DNA from: Plasmopara viticola
Taxonomy: Eukaryota; Oomycota; Peronosporomycetes; Peronosporales; Peronosporaceae
Direction of reading: 5' to 3'
Length of the DNA stretch: 64,000 nucleotides
Assembly (NCBI GenBank): GCA_001695595.3
Contig: MBPM02000054.1
Span: 372,001 to 436,000, forward strand
In this document: positions 32,701 to 40,992 of the stretch, in pieces
How the letters are laid out: each line of letters opens with the position of its first letter
Position numbering within the stretch: position 1 is the first letter of the stretch
Notes under the pieces: generated by a model
What the model was told of the DNA's origin: nothing
Databases searched by the model: none
What the model saw: the letters and a program-made list of their open reading frames with translations, nothing else
Position numbers and translations under genes: made by a program

Positions 32701-33824
32701 AGATTGCGCGAAAGCTTTGGGATGTGCCACACTGTAGTAAGCACACCCTTCTTGAGTCCGCGCGGAGTAGCCATAGACATAACAATGTCACCCGTGCCCA
32801 CTGCCTGAACCACTCCATCATCTGCAAGATGCACGTCCATCGGTGAGATTGTCTTGTAATTCTTCATGTACTCTCGCGAGCACGTCATGTGCTGCGTCGC
32901 ACCCGAGTCGACCAGCCACACAGAACTTGACTTGGTGGTACTCCCACCAACCGAAAACAAAAATTCGCCAGAGTAATCCTCACTCTGCGCGACATTAGCG
33001 CGTTGCGTCCTTTGACGCTCTCCATTCTCTCGACTTCGAGCCGGACATTTTGCGATCCAGTGCCCTTGCTCGCCACAGTAGTGGCAGGTACTCGTGGGCT
33101 TGATTGAGACTTGTCGTCCCTTGCGCCGTCCATTGTCCGCTGACACGAATGCTTGCACCTGACCGTGCACGGCTCCATCGACGCCGCCATCATGTTCCTT
33201 GCGCTTCATATCCTCGTGAAGCAGCCGAGACGTCACAAGCTCCCAAGACAGCGAGTCGGCTCTTGACTCCAATGCTGTAATGAGAAATGCGAACGACTCA
33301 CTGAGACTTGCAAGAAGCGTGATCACCAAGTCGTCCTCGCTTACTGGAGCACCAACCGCGTCGAGTTGCTCCGCTAGAGTCTTCATCTTGTTGATATGCG
33401 CGAGCACATCCTCACCTTCTTCCATCTTGGCCGTGAAGAAACGACGACGAAGAAAGAGCTTATTGGCCAAACTCTTCTTCTCGAAATGTCCCTCGAGCCT
33501 TGACCATGCATCGTGCGCACCACTTGACGACCGGACCAGTGGCAGTTGCGAGTCTTCCATCGCAAGACAGATTATCGCTAGCGCTTTCCGAGACTTCCTC
33601 TTGTAAGTCGACTGATCCATCGCATTCGTGCAGTGCTCCAGCTTGATCTCACCACTTGCGACTTCCCACAGGTCCCTCTCCTCCAGCACCATCTGCATCT
33701 TGAACTTCCAGGTGTGGAAGTTGGTGCCGTCGAACTTGTTGATTCGACTTGGCATAGACGCGTCCATGGTGGCGAAGGCAGAGTCAGAGAAGGGGGAGGC
33801 AGAGTCGGCGGGGCTTGGGCTCAT
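29658..33824 (-). CDS. Gag-Pol polyprotein of E14, intact (1388 aa)
   Basis: One uninterrupted frame starting at the ATG inside the primer-binding site and ending in the 3' LTR. Gag 1-245. Zinc knuckle CHYCGEQGHWIAKC (C247, C250, H255, C260). Protease LVDSGATQHMT (D306). Pre-integrase H445, H450, C479, C482. Integrase D510, D573, E609. Acidic linker about 735-800. RT about 860-1110 with MDVKTAFLNG (D944) and YVDD (1029-1032). RNase H with D1202, EYMAL Glu, D1280 and D1301. The one oddity is SSTKAEYMAL where all relatives have SSTEAEYMAL (E1243K); by alignment to RNase HI the catalytic Glu is the next one (before Tyr), which is kept. The LTR-encoded C-terminus is 29 residues. Together with the identical LTRs this looks like a recently active autonomous copy, although it may be transcriptionally silent. 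Confidence 0.96.
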   Translation of the reverse strand: MSPSPADSASPFSDSAFATMDASMPSRINKFDGTNFHTWKFKMQMVLEERDLWEVASGEIKLEHCTNAMDQSTYKRKSRKALAIICLAMEDSQLPLVRSSSGAHDAWSRLEGHFEKKSLANKLFLRRRFFTAKMEEGEDVLAHINKMKTLAEQLDAVGAPVSEDDLVITLLASLSESFAFLITALESRADSLSWELVTSRLLHEDMKRKEHDGGVDGAVHGQVQAFVSADNGRRKGRQVSIKPTSTCHYCGEQGHWIAKCPARSRENGERQRTQRANVAQSEDYSGEFLFSVGGSTTKSSSVWLVDSGATQHMTCSREYMKNYKTISPMDVHLADDGVVQAVGTGDIVMSMATPRGLKKGVLTTVWHIPKLSRNLFSVGRFTKDVGPVTFERDGCFAEVKGVRWKLGVREGKGLFRLCMTPVNVDAANVTSSSGCHGDTTSYLWHLRLGHIGYGGLDAIVKKKYGIGINLKTATQWETCEGCALGKQTRVSFMNSSPSRAKHVLETIHSDVCGPMQSPTFGGKRYFVTFVDEKSHFCVVFLLRNKSEVFDKFAEFVALAENQTCRRVKTLRCDNGGEYVNGAMAKFCAERGIVQKLTPPYTPQLNGVAERMNRTLVECARCMLEHANLPKSYWGEAVMTATFLRNRCPTRAIKSDMSPHQIWTGKKPLLANLKVFGCHAYVQVPKEKRTKFDARSVRCRFLGYSDHENAYRFEEIVSGRVLVSRDAQFMEDVFDSGRRSYDSNEVIIQDDASDCSAGSNGTDCEQDEVSAPDVEVEPGSKRIQRSRSLEKVADSPRPKRQSRPQMSLDEMSAVAHGDGDFEAAFVVDSVGEVPTTYKSAMESSNAAKWKEACDSEIDSLRKNKTWSLVPLPQGRKAIGCRWVFRVKENQAGGIERFKARLVAKGFSQKHGIDYDETFAPVAKFTSIRILLSLTAKYGLKVHQMDVKTAFLNGSLDEDIYMAQPQGYEDERQPDHVCQLKRSLYGLKQSPRMWNQTIDKFMIMLGFKKCEADHCVYVKRDDQHMILVALYVDDLVLASSDDRMLKSTKQALSERFDMTDLGDLKYFLGIEIDQDRSAGIVAMRQTKFAKDILTKFGMVNSNPVKTPQEPGLKLTKTMCEGGCQHSTTMANVPYRNAVGCLMYLMVGTRPDLAAAVGVLSQFAADPCPTHWQALKRVFRYIQGTTTHGIKFDKSSKDKLQGFSDADWAGDADTRRSTSGYAFTMNSGCISWRSKKQRTVALSSTKAEYMALTEAVQEAIWLKAFLCELDEMKSNEPVKIYEDNQGSIALAKNPEFHKRTKHIDIRYHFVREKVEDGQVVLQYCSTKDMKADMMTKPIPAVQFEFLRNMLGIQGSRTAESSGSVDKNAPRQDTGVVEDAVKVTPRPATSYR
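29746..29754 (-). other. Polypurine tract of E14
   Basis: GAGTGGGAG on the minus strand, directly adjoining the 3' LTR; primer for second-strand synthesis. Confidence 0.85.
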
Positions 33825-33828
33825 AACC
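33816..33828 (-). other. Primer-binding site of E14
   Basis: GGTTATGAGCCCA on the minus strand, adjoining the 5' LTR, an exact complement of the initiator tRNA anticodon arm. Contains the gag ATG (33822-33824). Confidence 0.85.
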
Positions 33829-34162
33829 TATTGAAAAGGTCGAAGTGAGCACTAGTTGGCAAAATGCAAAGTAAATATATTTAATGGTCCTTAGTTCGCA
33901 ACTACATGCTACCTCTAAGCCAATGATTAATCTAAGCCAATCAGAATGACTCACCATCCGGGCGCAATCATCATCCCATCCGGGCGCAATCATCTTCCCA
34001 TCATGAAACCGATCTTTTGCCCATCTTGAACCCGCTCCCTAAGTCAGTCATCAACTGATTGCAGATACCGGTACTTACCGGTATGAAGTCGCTGGTCGAG
34101 GCGTTACTTTCACAGCATCTTCGACAACACCAGTATCTTGTCGAGGCGCATTCTTGTCAACA
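33829..34162 (-). repeat. 5' LTR of E14
   Basis: 334 bp, identical to the 3' LTR as read. Ends TA on the element strand, next to the primer-binding site. Confidence 0.95.
33861..33874 (-). promoter_or_regulatory. Initiator-like core promoter in E14 5' LTR
   Basis: TTACTTTGCATTTT on the minus strand, one mismatch to TCAYTYYNCAWTTT, preceded by AT-rich TTAAATATA. Expected start of the E14 genomic RNA. Confidence 0.55.
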
Positions 34163-34167
34163 CCTCC

Positions 34168-35220
34168 TTAATTCCGTGCGACGTCATCATAGCCATCACA
34201 ATGTCACCGCTGCCAATAGCTTGTACGACGCCGTCGTCTGCCAGATGTACGTCGATAGGGGGAAAGGTCTTGTAGCTCCTCATGAACTTCTTGGAACTTG
34301 TCATATGCTGAGTCGCCCCCGAATCGACCAGCCAGACGTCATTCGGCTTGACAGAGTCACTGCTACCGCCAACCGAGAAAAGAAAATCACCAGAATCCTC
34401 AATCTGCGCGACGTTTGCCCGCTGCGATCGATATCGCTCAGCATCATTCTGGACTCGCAAGGGGCAATCTGCGATCCAGTGTCCTTGTTTGCCGCAATTA
34501 TGGCACGCATTAGTCTTCTTCACCGGTCGTCCTTTGCGCTTCGCATCTTCATCATGAACGCTTGGCCAGACGCAGCTCCATCGCCGCCCTGCTCCTTGCG
34601 CTTCATATCCTCATGGAGAAGTCGAGACGTCACCAGCTCCCAGGTCAAAGTGTCGGCACGAGATTCCAATGCAGTAATGAGAAACTGGTACGAGTCATTA
34701 AGACTCCCAAGAAGCGTGATAACCAAGTCGTCCTCGCTCACCAGGGCACCTACAGCATCGAGCTGCTCCGCTAGCGTCTTGAGCTTGTTGATGTGTTCCA
34801 GAACATCATCACCTTCTTCCATCATTGTCGTGAAAACCGTCGACGAAGAAAGAGCTTGTTTGCGAGGCTCCTCTTCTCAAAGTGTCCTTCCAGTCGCGAC
34901 CATGCATCATGCGCACCACTTGACGACCGGACCAGTGGCAGTTGCGAGTCTTCCATCGCAAGACAGATTATCGCTAGCGCTTTCCGAGACTTCCTCTTGT
35001 AAGTCGACTGATCCATCGCATTCGTGCAGTGCTCCAGCTTGATCTCACCAATTGCGACTTCCCACAGGTCCCTCTCCTCCAACACCATCTGCATCTTGAA
35101 CTTCCAGGTGTGAAAGTTGGTGCCGTCGAACTTGTTGATTCGACTTGGCATAGATGCGTCCATGGTGGCAAAGGCAGAGTCAGAGCAGGGGGAGGCAGAG
35201 TCGGCGGGGCTTGGGCTCAT
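34168..35220 (-). pseudogene. Lineage-A copia Gag and protease start (E12)
   Basis: ATG 35218-35220 lies in the primer-binding site. Gag (RINKFDGTNFHTWKFKMQM) reads to RRRF, then shifts frame near 34838. The second frame covers HINKLKTLAEQLDAVGA to GQAFM and shifts again near 34560. The third covers the zinc knuckle CHNCGKQGHWIADC and protease WLVDSGATQHMT to SHGIKE, where E14 is inserted. From about 34910 upward, including the LTR R/U5, the sequence is nearly identical to E14, while the rest is a different sublineage, so the 5' end is recombinant. The knuckle is CHNC/IADC rather than CHYC/IAKC. Confidence 0.9.
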
Positions 35221-35224
35221 AACC

Positions 35225-35505
35225 TGTTGAAAAGGTCGAAGTGAGCACTAGTTGGCAAAATGCAAAGTGAATATATTTAAAAAGGTCCTTAGTTCACAAC
35301 TACATGCTACCTCTAAGCCAATGATTTATCTAAGCCAATCAGAACAACTCACCATCCGGGCGCAATCATCTTCCCATCCCGAAACTGATCATTTGCCCAT
35401 CTTGAACCCGCTCCCTCAGTCAGTCATCAACTGATTGCAGATACCAATACTTACCGATATGTAGTCGCTGGTCGAGGCGTATCATCACCAACATCTTCGA
35501 CAACA
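35225..35505 (-). repeat. 5' LTR of E12
   Basis: 281 bp; pairs with 21505-21785. Followed by the target duplication ATTGC. Confidence 0.92.
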
Positions 35506-35577
35506 ATTGCAGATACCGGTACTTACCGATAGGCAGTCGCTGGTCGAGGCGTCTTCTCGCCAGCATCTTCGACAACA
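35506..35577 (-). repeat. 3' LTR of E9, piece 3
   Basis: Starts with ATTGC (right target duplication of E12) and ends at CGACAACA, next to the E9 polypurine tract (GAGTTGGAG, 35578-35586). Contains the E9 pol stop. Confidence 0.9.
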
Positions 35578-38500
35578 CTCCAACTCGACTTGACAGCCTT
35601 TTGTCCTTGAATGCCGAGCATGCTCTGAAGTTTGCAGAATTGTGTAGCTGAAATAGGCTTCGTTATGATGTCGGCCAGCATATCTTGAGTCGGGCAGTAC
35701 TCGAGCACCACTTGATTTGCTTTAACCTTCTCGCGCACAAAGTGGTACCGAATGTCGATGTGCTTGGTGCGCTTATGAAACTCCGGGTTCTTGGCTAGCG
35801 CGATTGAGCCTTGATTATCTTCATAAATTTTGATCGCATCGTCGCTCCTTATTTCGCCGAGTTCACAAAGAAAAATTTTAAGCCACACTGCTTCTTGTGT
35901 AGCCTCCGAAAGCGCCATGTATTCGGCTTCCGTCGATGAAAGGGCCACTGTCCGCTGTTTTTTGCTCTCCCAGCTGACACACTCTCCGCTCATCATGAAT
36001 GGATAGCCACTGGTACTTCGTCTTGATCCGGTATCCTTGGCCCAGTCCGCATCCGAGTAACCTTGGAGACTTTTATTGAAGCTTGCTCGAAACTCGATAC
36101 CGTGCGTCTTGGTTCCTTGGATGTAGCGAAAGACCCTTTTAAGAGCTTGCCAATGTGTTGGACACGGGTCCGCAGCAAACTGGCTAAGTACTCCCACTGC
36201 TGCTGCAAGGTCCGGGCGGGTGCCGACCATAAGATACATAAGGCAGCCCACAGCATTTCGGTACGGCACACCCGCCATTGTCACGTCGTACTTGCAACCA
36301 CCTTCACAAATTGACTTGTCAGCTTGAGGCCTGGATCTTGTGGCGTTCGTACTGGCTTGCTGCTGTCCATCTTGAATTTCTGAAGGATGTCGTTCGTAAA
36401 CTTGGTCTGTTGCATCATGACTGTCCCGCTTTCGGTGTCTTGCATAATTTCTATTCCAAGAAAGTAGCTGAGCTTGCCCATGTCGGTCATTTCGAAACGT
36501 TTGCTGAGCGCTCGCTTGGTGTCTTGGAGCATCTTGTCGCTGCTGCTTACGAGAATCAAGTCGTCGACGTAAAGCGCCACAAACATCATGTTTTGACTGT
36601 CACGCTTCATATAGACGTAGTGGTCTGACTCGCACTTCTTGAAATCCGGTCCTAGCATGAAATCGTCGATTGTCTTGTTCCACATTCGAGGCGACTGCTT
36701 GAGCCCATACAATGATCGCTGAAGCTTGCACACGTAGTCCGGGTGGTTGTCGTCGCTGAATCCATCCGGCTGCACCATGTAGATGTCTTCGTCAAGCAGA
36801 CTATTGAGAAAAGCCGTTTTTACATCCATTTGATGAACGGTGAGATTGTACTTGGCCGCCAAACTGAGCAAAATCCTGATTGAAGTGAACTTGGCAACAG
36901 GCGCGAATGTCTCCTCGTAGTCTATGCCATGTTTTTGTGAGAAGCCTTTTGCCACCAGACGCGCCTTGTACCGCTCGATTTGGCCAGCCTGATTTGTCTT
37001 GACTCGAAACACCCATCTACTGCCAATCGGTTTGCATCCTTGAGGCAGCGGCACAAGCGTCCAGGTATTGCTCTTTCGCAGCGACTCCATTACCGATCTG
37101 CAGGCTTCTTTCCACTTGGCTGCTTCGCTTGATTCCATCGCCGACTTGTACGTGGTCGGCGTTTCTCCCACTGAATCAACGACGAAAGCAGCCTCAAAGT
37201 CTTCTGCCGTCGCAGACATTTCATCCAGCGACTGATAGCGGTTGAAACGCTTGGGTCGTGGGATGTCTGCAGCTTTCTCTAACGACTGAGTTCGTTGGTG
37301 ACGCTTGCTGCCTGGCTCGAACTCATTATCTTGAGTCATCACTTCATTTTCGTTGTCGGTGTCAATGGGCTACGAAGACTCATCAACGACTTCATCATCT
37401 TGCGCGACAACTTCGCTCTTGGACTTCTGTCTTCCACCATCAAAGACGTCCTTTATAAATTGTGCATCGCGGCTAATTAACAATCGACCGCTGTCCACTT
37501 CCTGAAAACGATACGCCTTTTCATGCTCTGAATATCCGAGAAAACGACAGCGTACCGATCGCGCGTCCAATTTGGACCGCTTTTCTTTTGGAACTTGAAC
37601 GTACGCGTGGCAGCCGAATACCTTGAGATTCGCTAGCAGTGGTTTCTTGCCTGTCCAAACTTGGTGCGGTGACTTGTCATGATTTACAGCACGCGTTAGA
37701 CACCGGTTTCGAAGGAATGTAGCTGTCATCACTGCTTCGCCCCAGTATGACTTGGATGAGCCGGCATGTTCCATCATGCAGCGGGCGCATTCCACAAGCG
37801 TACGGCTCATCCGTTCGGCTACCCCATTCAGCTGAGGCGTGTACGGAGGCGTAAATTTTTGAAGAATGCCACGTTTTGCACAGAACTTGGTCATCGAGCC
37901 AGAAGTACATTCGCCACCGTTGTCGCATCGAAGTGTCTTGACACGCTTGTTTGTCTGCGTTTCGGCCAACGCAACGAATTTGACGAACTTGTCGGCCACC
38001 TCAGATTTGCTCTTCAGCAGATAAACAACGCAAAAGTGCGATTTTTCGTCGATAAATGTGACGAAATAACGCTTCCGCCGAATGTTGGTGTTTGCATTGG
38101 CCCACAAACGTCACTATGTATGACTTCCAGCACTTCTTTGGCGCGACTTGGGGATGACTTCATAAAGCTCACCCTTGTCTGTTTACCGAGCGCACAACCG
38201 TTGCAGAGCTTCCACTGGCTTACCGAAGTCAAGTCGATTCCAGTGCCATAGCCTTTTTTACTAATGGCATCTAGGCCAGCATGGCCAATGTGACCAAGTC
38301 GAAGGTGCCAGAGGTACGAAGTGGTGTCCCCGTGGCATCCCGACGAACTTGTCAGATTTGCCTCGTGCGTCACAGTTGGCCTCATGCACAACTCGAACAG
38401 TCCTTTGCCTTCTCGGGAGCCAAGTTTCCAAAAACGAAAGCCCTTTGCCTGTGCGTAGCATCCATCGCTCTCAAACGTTACGGGGCTGACATCCTTAGTG

Positions 38501-39642
38501 AAACGGCCGACGGAAAACAAATTGCGCGAAAGCTTGGGGATATGCCACAGGTTCGTAAGCAAGCCTTTCTTAATCCCACGTGGAGTTGTCATAGTCATGA
38601 CAATGTCACCCGTGCCAACTGCTTGAACGACACCGTCGTCAGCAAGATGCACGTCTACTGGGGAGATAACCTTGTAATTCTTCATGCACTCTTTGGAGTA
38701 CGTCATGTGCTGCGTTGCACCCGAGTCCACAAGCCACACACAGCTATCATTAGCCGCACTCATGTCTCCACCAGCCGAAAATAGGAAATCGCCAGCGTCT
38801 TCTTCAAGCTGCGCGATATTCGCTCGCTGCGGTCGCTGCCCCTCCGCGTTTTCGCGGATCCTTACAGGACACTTGGCAATCCAATGTCCACTTTCACCGC
38901 AATAATGACAGGCGCTGTTGGCCTTCATCGGTGGTTGACGACCCTTACGCCGTCCACTGTCACTTGACATAAACGCTTGGCCTTGCGTGTGTGTCGCTCC
39001 ATCGACGTCACTACCTTGTTCCTTGCGTTTCATGTCCTTATGTAGAAGTCGAGACGTTACGAGTTCCCATGTTAGCGAATCTGATCGAGACTCCAATGTC
39101 GTAATCAGGAACGCAAACGATTCATTCAAACTTGCCAGAAGCGTGATGACCAAGTCGTCTTCGCTGACCGGAGCGCCCACCGCGTCGAGCTGTTCCGCCA
39201 GTGTCTTGATCTTGTTAATGTGCCCCAACACATCATCACCTTCACTCATCATTGTCGTGAAGAAGCGTCGACGAAGAAAGAGCTTGTTGGCCAAACTCCT
39301 CTTCTCGAAATGCGACGTCAGACGCGACCATGCATCGTGCGCACCATCAGCCGACCGAACCAAAGGCAGTTGCGAATTTTCCATTGCGAGACAGATGATC
39401 GCCATGGCCTTGCGCGATTTTCTATTAAACGTGGCTTGGTCCAGCGTGGTGAGGCAGTGCTCAAGCTTGACTTCCCCGGAAACGACCTATCACAAGTCGC
39501 GTTCCTCGAGCACCATCTGCATCTTGAACTTCCACGTGTGGAAGTTGGCTCCATCGAATTTGTTGATTCGACTGGAGGCAGAGATGTCCATTGCGAAGGC
39601 GGAGTCGTAGTCGGGGGCAGAGGTTGCAGGGCTTGGGCTCAT
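35523..39642 (-). pseudogene. Lineage-A copia Gag-Pol polyprotein (E9), multiply broken
   Basis: All domains are present in order from ATG 39640-39642: Gag; zinc knuckle CHYCGESGHWIAKC; protease WLVDSGATQHMT; pre-integrase LRLGHIGHAG and CNGCALGKQ; integrase (IHSDVCGPM, RCDNGGE, NGVAERMSRT); RT (HQMDVKTAFLN, LYVDDLILVSS); RNase H (GYSDADWAKD, STEAEYMAL, YEDNQGS). Lesions: adjacent TGA and TAG codons at 39487-39492 (the Trp-Glu after ERDL); a one-base loss near 38074 at FGGKRYF; TAG at 37370-37372 in the linker; a one-base loss near 36318 at LTKSICEGG. Gag and protease after the double stop read as one frame for 490 codons, so the copy is not very old. Confidence 0.92.
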
Positions 39643-39646
39643 AACC

Positions 39647-39924
39647 TAAAGAAAGGTCGAAGAGAGCACTAGATGGTAGAATGCAAAGTGAATATATTTA
39701 AAGGTCCTTAGTTCGCAACTACATGCTACCTCTACGCCAATGATTTATCTAAGCCAATCAGAACGACTCACCATCCGGGCGCAATCATCTTCCCATCCCA
39801 AAGTCGATCTTTTGCCCATCTTGAACCCGCTCCTTCAAGCAGTCATCAATTGATTGCAGATACCGGTACTTACCGATAGGCAGTCGCTGGTCGAGGCGTC
39901 TTTTTGCCAGCATCTTCGACAACA
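39647..39924 (-). repeat. 5' LTR of E9
   Basis: 278 bp. On the element strand it starts TGTTGTCGAAGATGC and ends ACCTTTCTTTA, like the LTR of E2. Primer-binding site at 39634-39646. Confidence 0.92.
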
Positions 39925-40572
39925 CTGACAACTGCAACACGTCCAGACATTGCCTTTGCTGTTGGATATGTATCACGTTTTATGGAGAACCCACAAGCTG
40001 AACACTGGGTTGCGATAAAGAGAGTTCTTCGCTACCTCCAAGGAAGCAAGTCACACGGCATCACTTTTAAGGCTAGTGATCATGTGGATTTCCGGGGATA
40101 CTCGGATGCAGATTGGGCTGGCGATCATGCGGACCGCAAGTCAACCTCTGGCTATGCATTTATGTTGATGGGAGCACCTGTGAGTTGGGGAAGCAAGAAA
40201 CAATCAAGCGTTTCACTGTCGACCAGCGAAGCTGAATACATTGCACTCAGCCTGGCAATACAAGAAGGCAAGTGGGTACATCGTCTTCTTTGTGAAATTT
40301 TAGGAGCAGCTGGTAAAGATAAACCGGAGCTGAAGATATTTGAAGATAATCAATCATGTATCAAGATGACGAAGAACCCGGTCAACCATGGTCGAGCCAA
40401 GCACATTGATATCAAGTATCATCACATCCGTGACGAAGTCAAACGCGGTGAAGTCAAGCTTGAATATTGCGAGACCTCGGCAATGCTGGCAGACATCATG
40501 ACGAAGGCACTTCCAGGACCACGTCATGCCGACCTAATGAGGGCTCTCGGAATTCACGCGTGCTCGTATTGA
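39925..40572 (+). pseudogene. Lineage-B copia Pol, RNase H (E8)
   Basis: Resumes E8 pol after E9 at TATRPDIAFAVGYVSRF and stays open for 215 codons to TGA 40570-40572. RNase H motifs: GYSDADWAGDHAD, STSEAEYIAL, FEDNQSC and HIDIKYHHIRDE; C-terminus GIHACSY. The domain itself looks intact, but it is separated from RT by the E9 insertion and a deletion of about 250 bp. The stop overlaps the polypurine tract GAGGGGGAG (40571-40579). Confidence 0.9.
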
Positions 40573-40579
40573 GGGGGAG

Positions 40580-40919
40580 TATTGAAGGTAGCCGGTTTCC
40601 CTCAGTTTTATTCCGGTTTCCAAGGCTGTCCAATACGAGCGGCTGTCCGACGGTTCAAACAAACAACGATGGCGTCATGGAAAGACGCACGGAAAGGCGC
40701 ACTCAAGATGATTGCGCCCGGATGGTAAGTGCCTCTGATTGGCTTAGATAAATGAATGGCTTAGATGTAGCAAAGAGTTGTGAAGTAAGGACCAAATGAA
40801 TACACTCACTTTGAAATCTTCTTTCTTCCTCACAAGTGTCTTCGCTCGGTTCTCCCTCGCGCAGACTCTTCACCACACGCCTCAAACTCTTCGCCTTCGC
40901 TCCGCTCACCCGTCCAACA
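40580..40919 (+). repeat. 3' LTR of E8
   Basis: 340 bp, TATTGAAGGTAGCCGG to ACCCGTCCAACA. Followed by the target duplication GAACC (40920-40924). Confidence 0.93.
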
Positions 40920-40985
40920 GAACCGCGGTTCGGATTGAACCGGGTTTGGGTTGTGTACATTACCTGAAACCCATAACCCTCAATA
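40920..40985 (-). repeat. 3' LTR of E7, U3-side piece
   Basis: Matches 45267-45332; begins with GAACC (right target duplication of E8) and ends CCCTCAATA, adjoining the E7 polypurine tract. Contains AACCGCGGTT and the AACCCGG-rich start of this LTR subtype. Confidence 0.92.
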
Positions 40986-40992
40986 CACCCCA

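Larger units (their letters stand above)
29412..34162 (-). mobile_element. E14: complete, apparently intact lineage-A copia retrotransposon with identical LTRs
   Basis: 4751 bp on the minus strand: 5' LTR 33829-34162, primer-binding site 33816-33828, gag-pol 33824-29658, polypurine tract 29746-29754 and 3' LTR 29412-29745. The target duplication CCTCC is at 29407-29411 and 34163-34167 in the protease region of E12. I found no difference between the two 334-bp LTRs. This is the youngest insertion in the window by that measure. Confidence 0.95.
21505..35505 (-). mobile_element. E12: lineage-A copia element, host of E13 and E14
   Basis: Minus strand: 5' LTR 35225-35505 (281 bp), primer-binding site 35212-35224, gag-protease 35220-34168, after E14 protease-integrase-RT-RNase H 29406-26749, after E13 the RNase H tail 22086-21731, and 3' LTR 21505-21785 (281 bp). 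The target duplication ATTGC is at 21500-21504 and 35506-35510. The LTRs differ at about nine positions by eye. Confidence 0.93.
11972..39924 (-). mobile_element. E9: lineage-A copia element, host of E10 and E12 (interrupted)
   Basis: Minus strand: 5' LTR 39647-39924 (278 bp), primer-binding site 39634-39646, gag-pol 39642-35523 and 3' LTR in three pieces: 35511-35577, 21475-21504 and 11972-12098. They sum to 224 bp; the missing 54 bp correspond to the terminal bases lost at the 11970 junction. The target duplication against E8 was lost in that deletion. Confidence 0.9.
10083..40919 (+). mobile_element. E8: lineage-B copia element, host of E9 (interrupted)
   Basis: 5' LTR 10083-10444, integrase-RT remnant 10445-11970, then the E9 block, then RNase H tail 39925-40572, polypurine tract 40571-40579 and 3' LTR 40580-40919. 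The target duplication is GAACC, at 10078-10082 and 40920-40924. Two deletions are apparent: the 5' LTR abuts the integrase core (primer-binding site, gag and protease gone), and about 250 bp of RT/RNase H coding plus 54 bp of the E9 LTR are gone at the 11970 junction. Confidence 0.9.
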
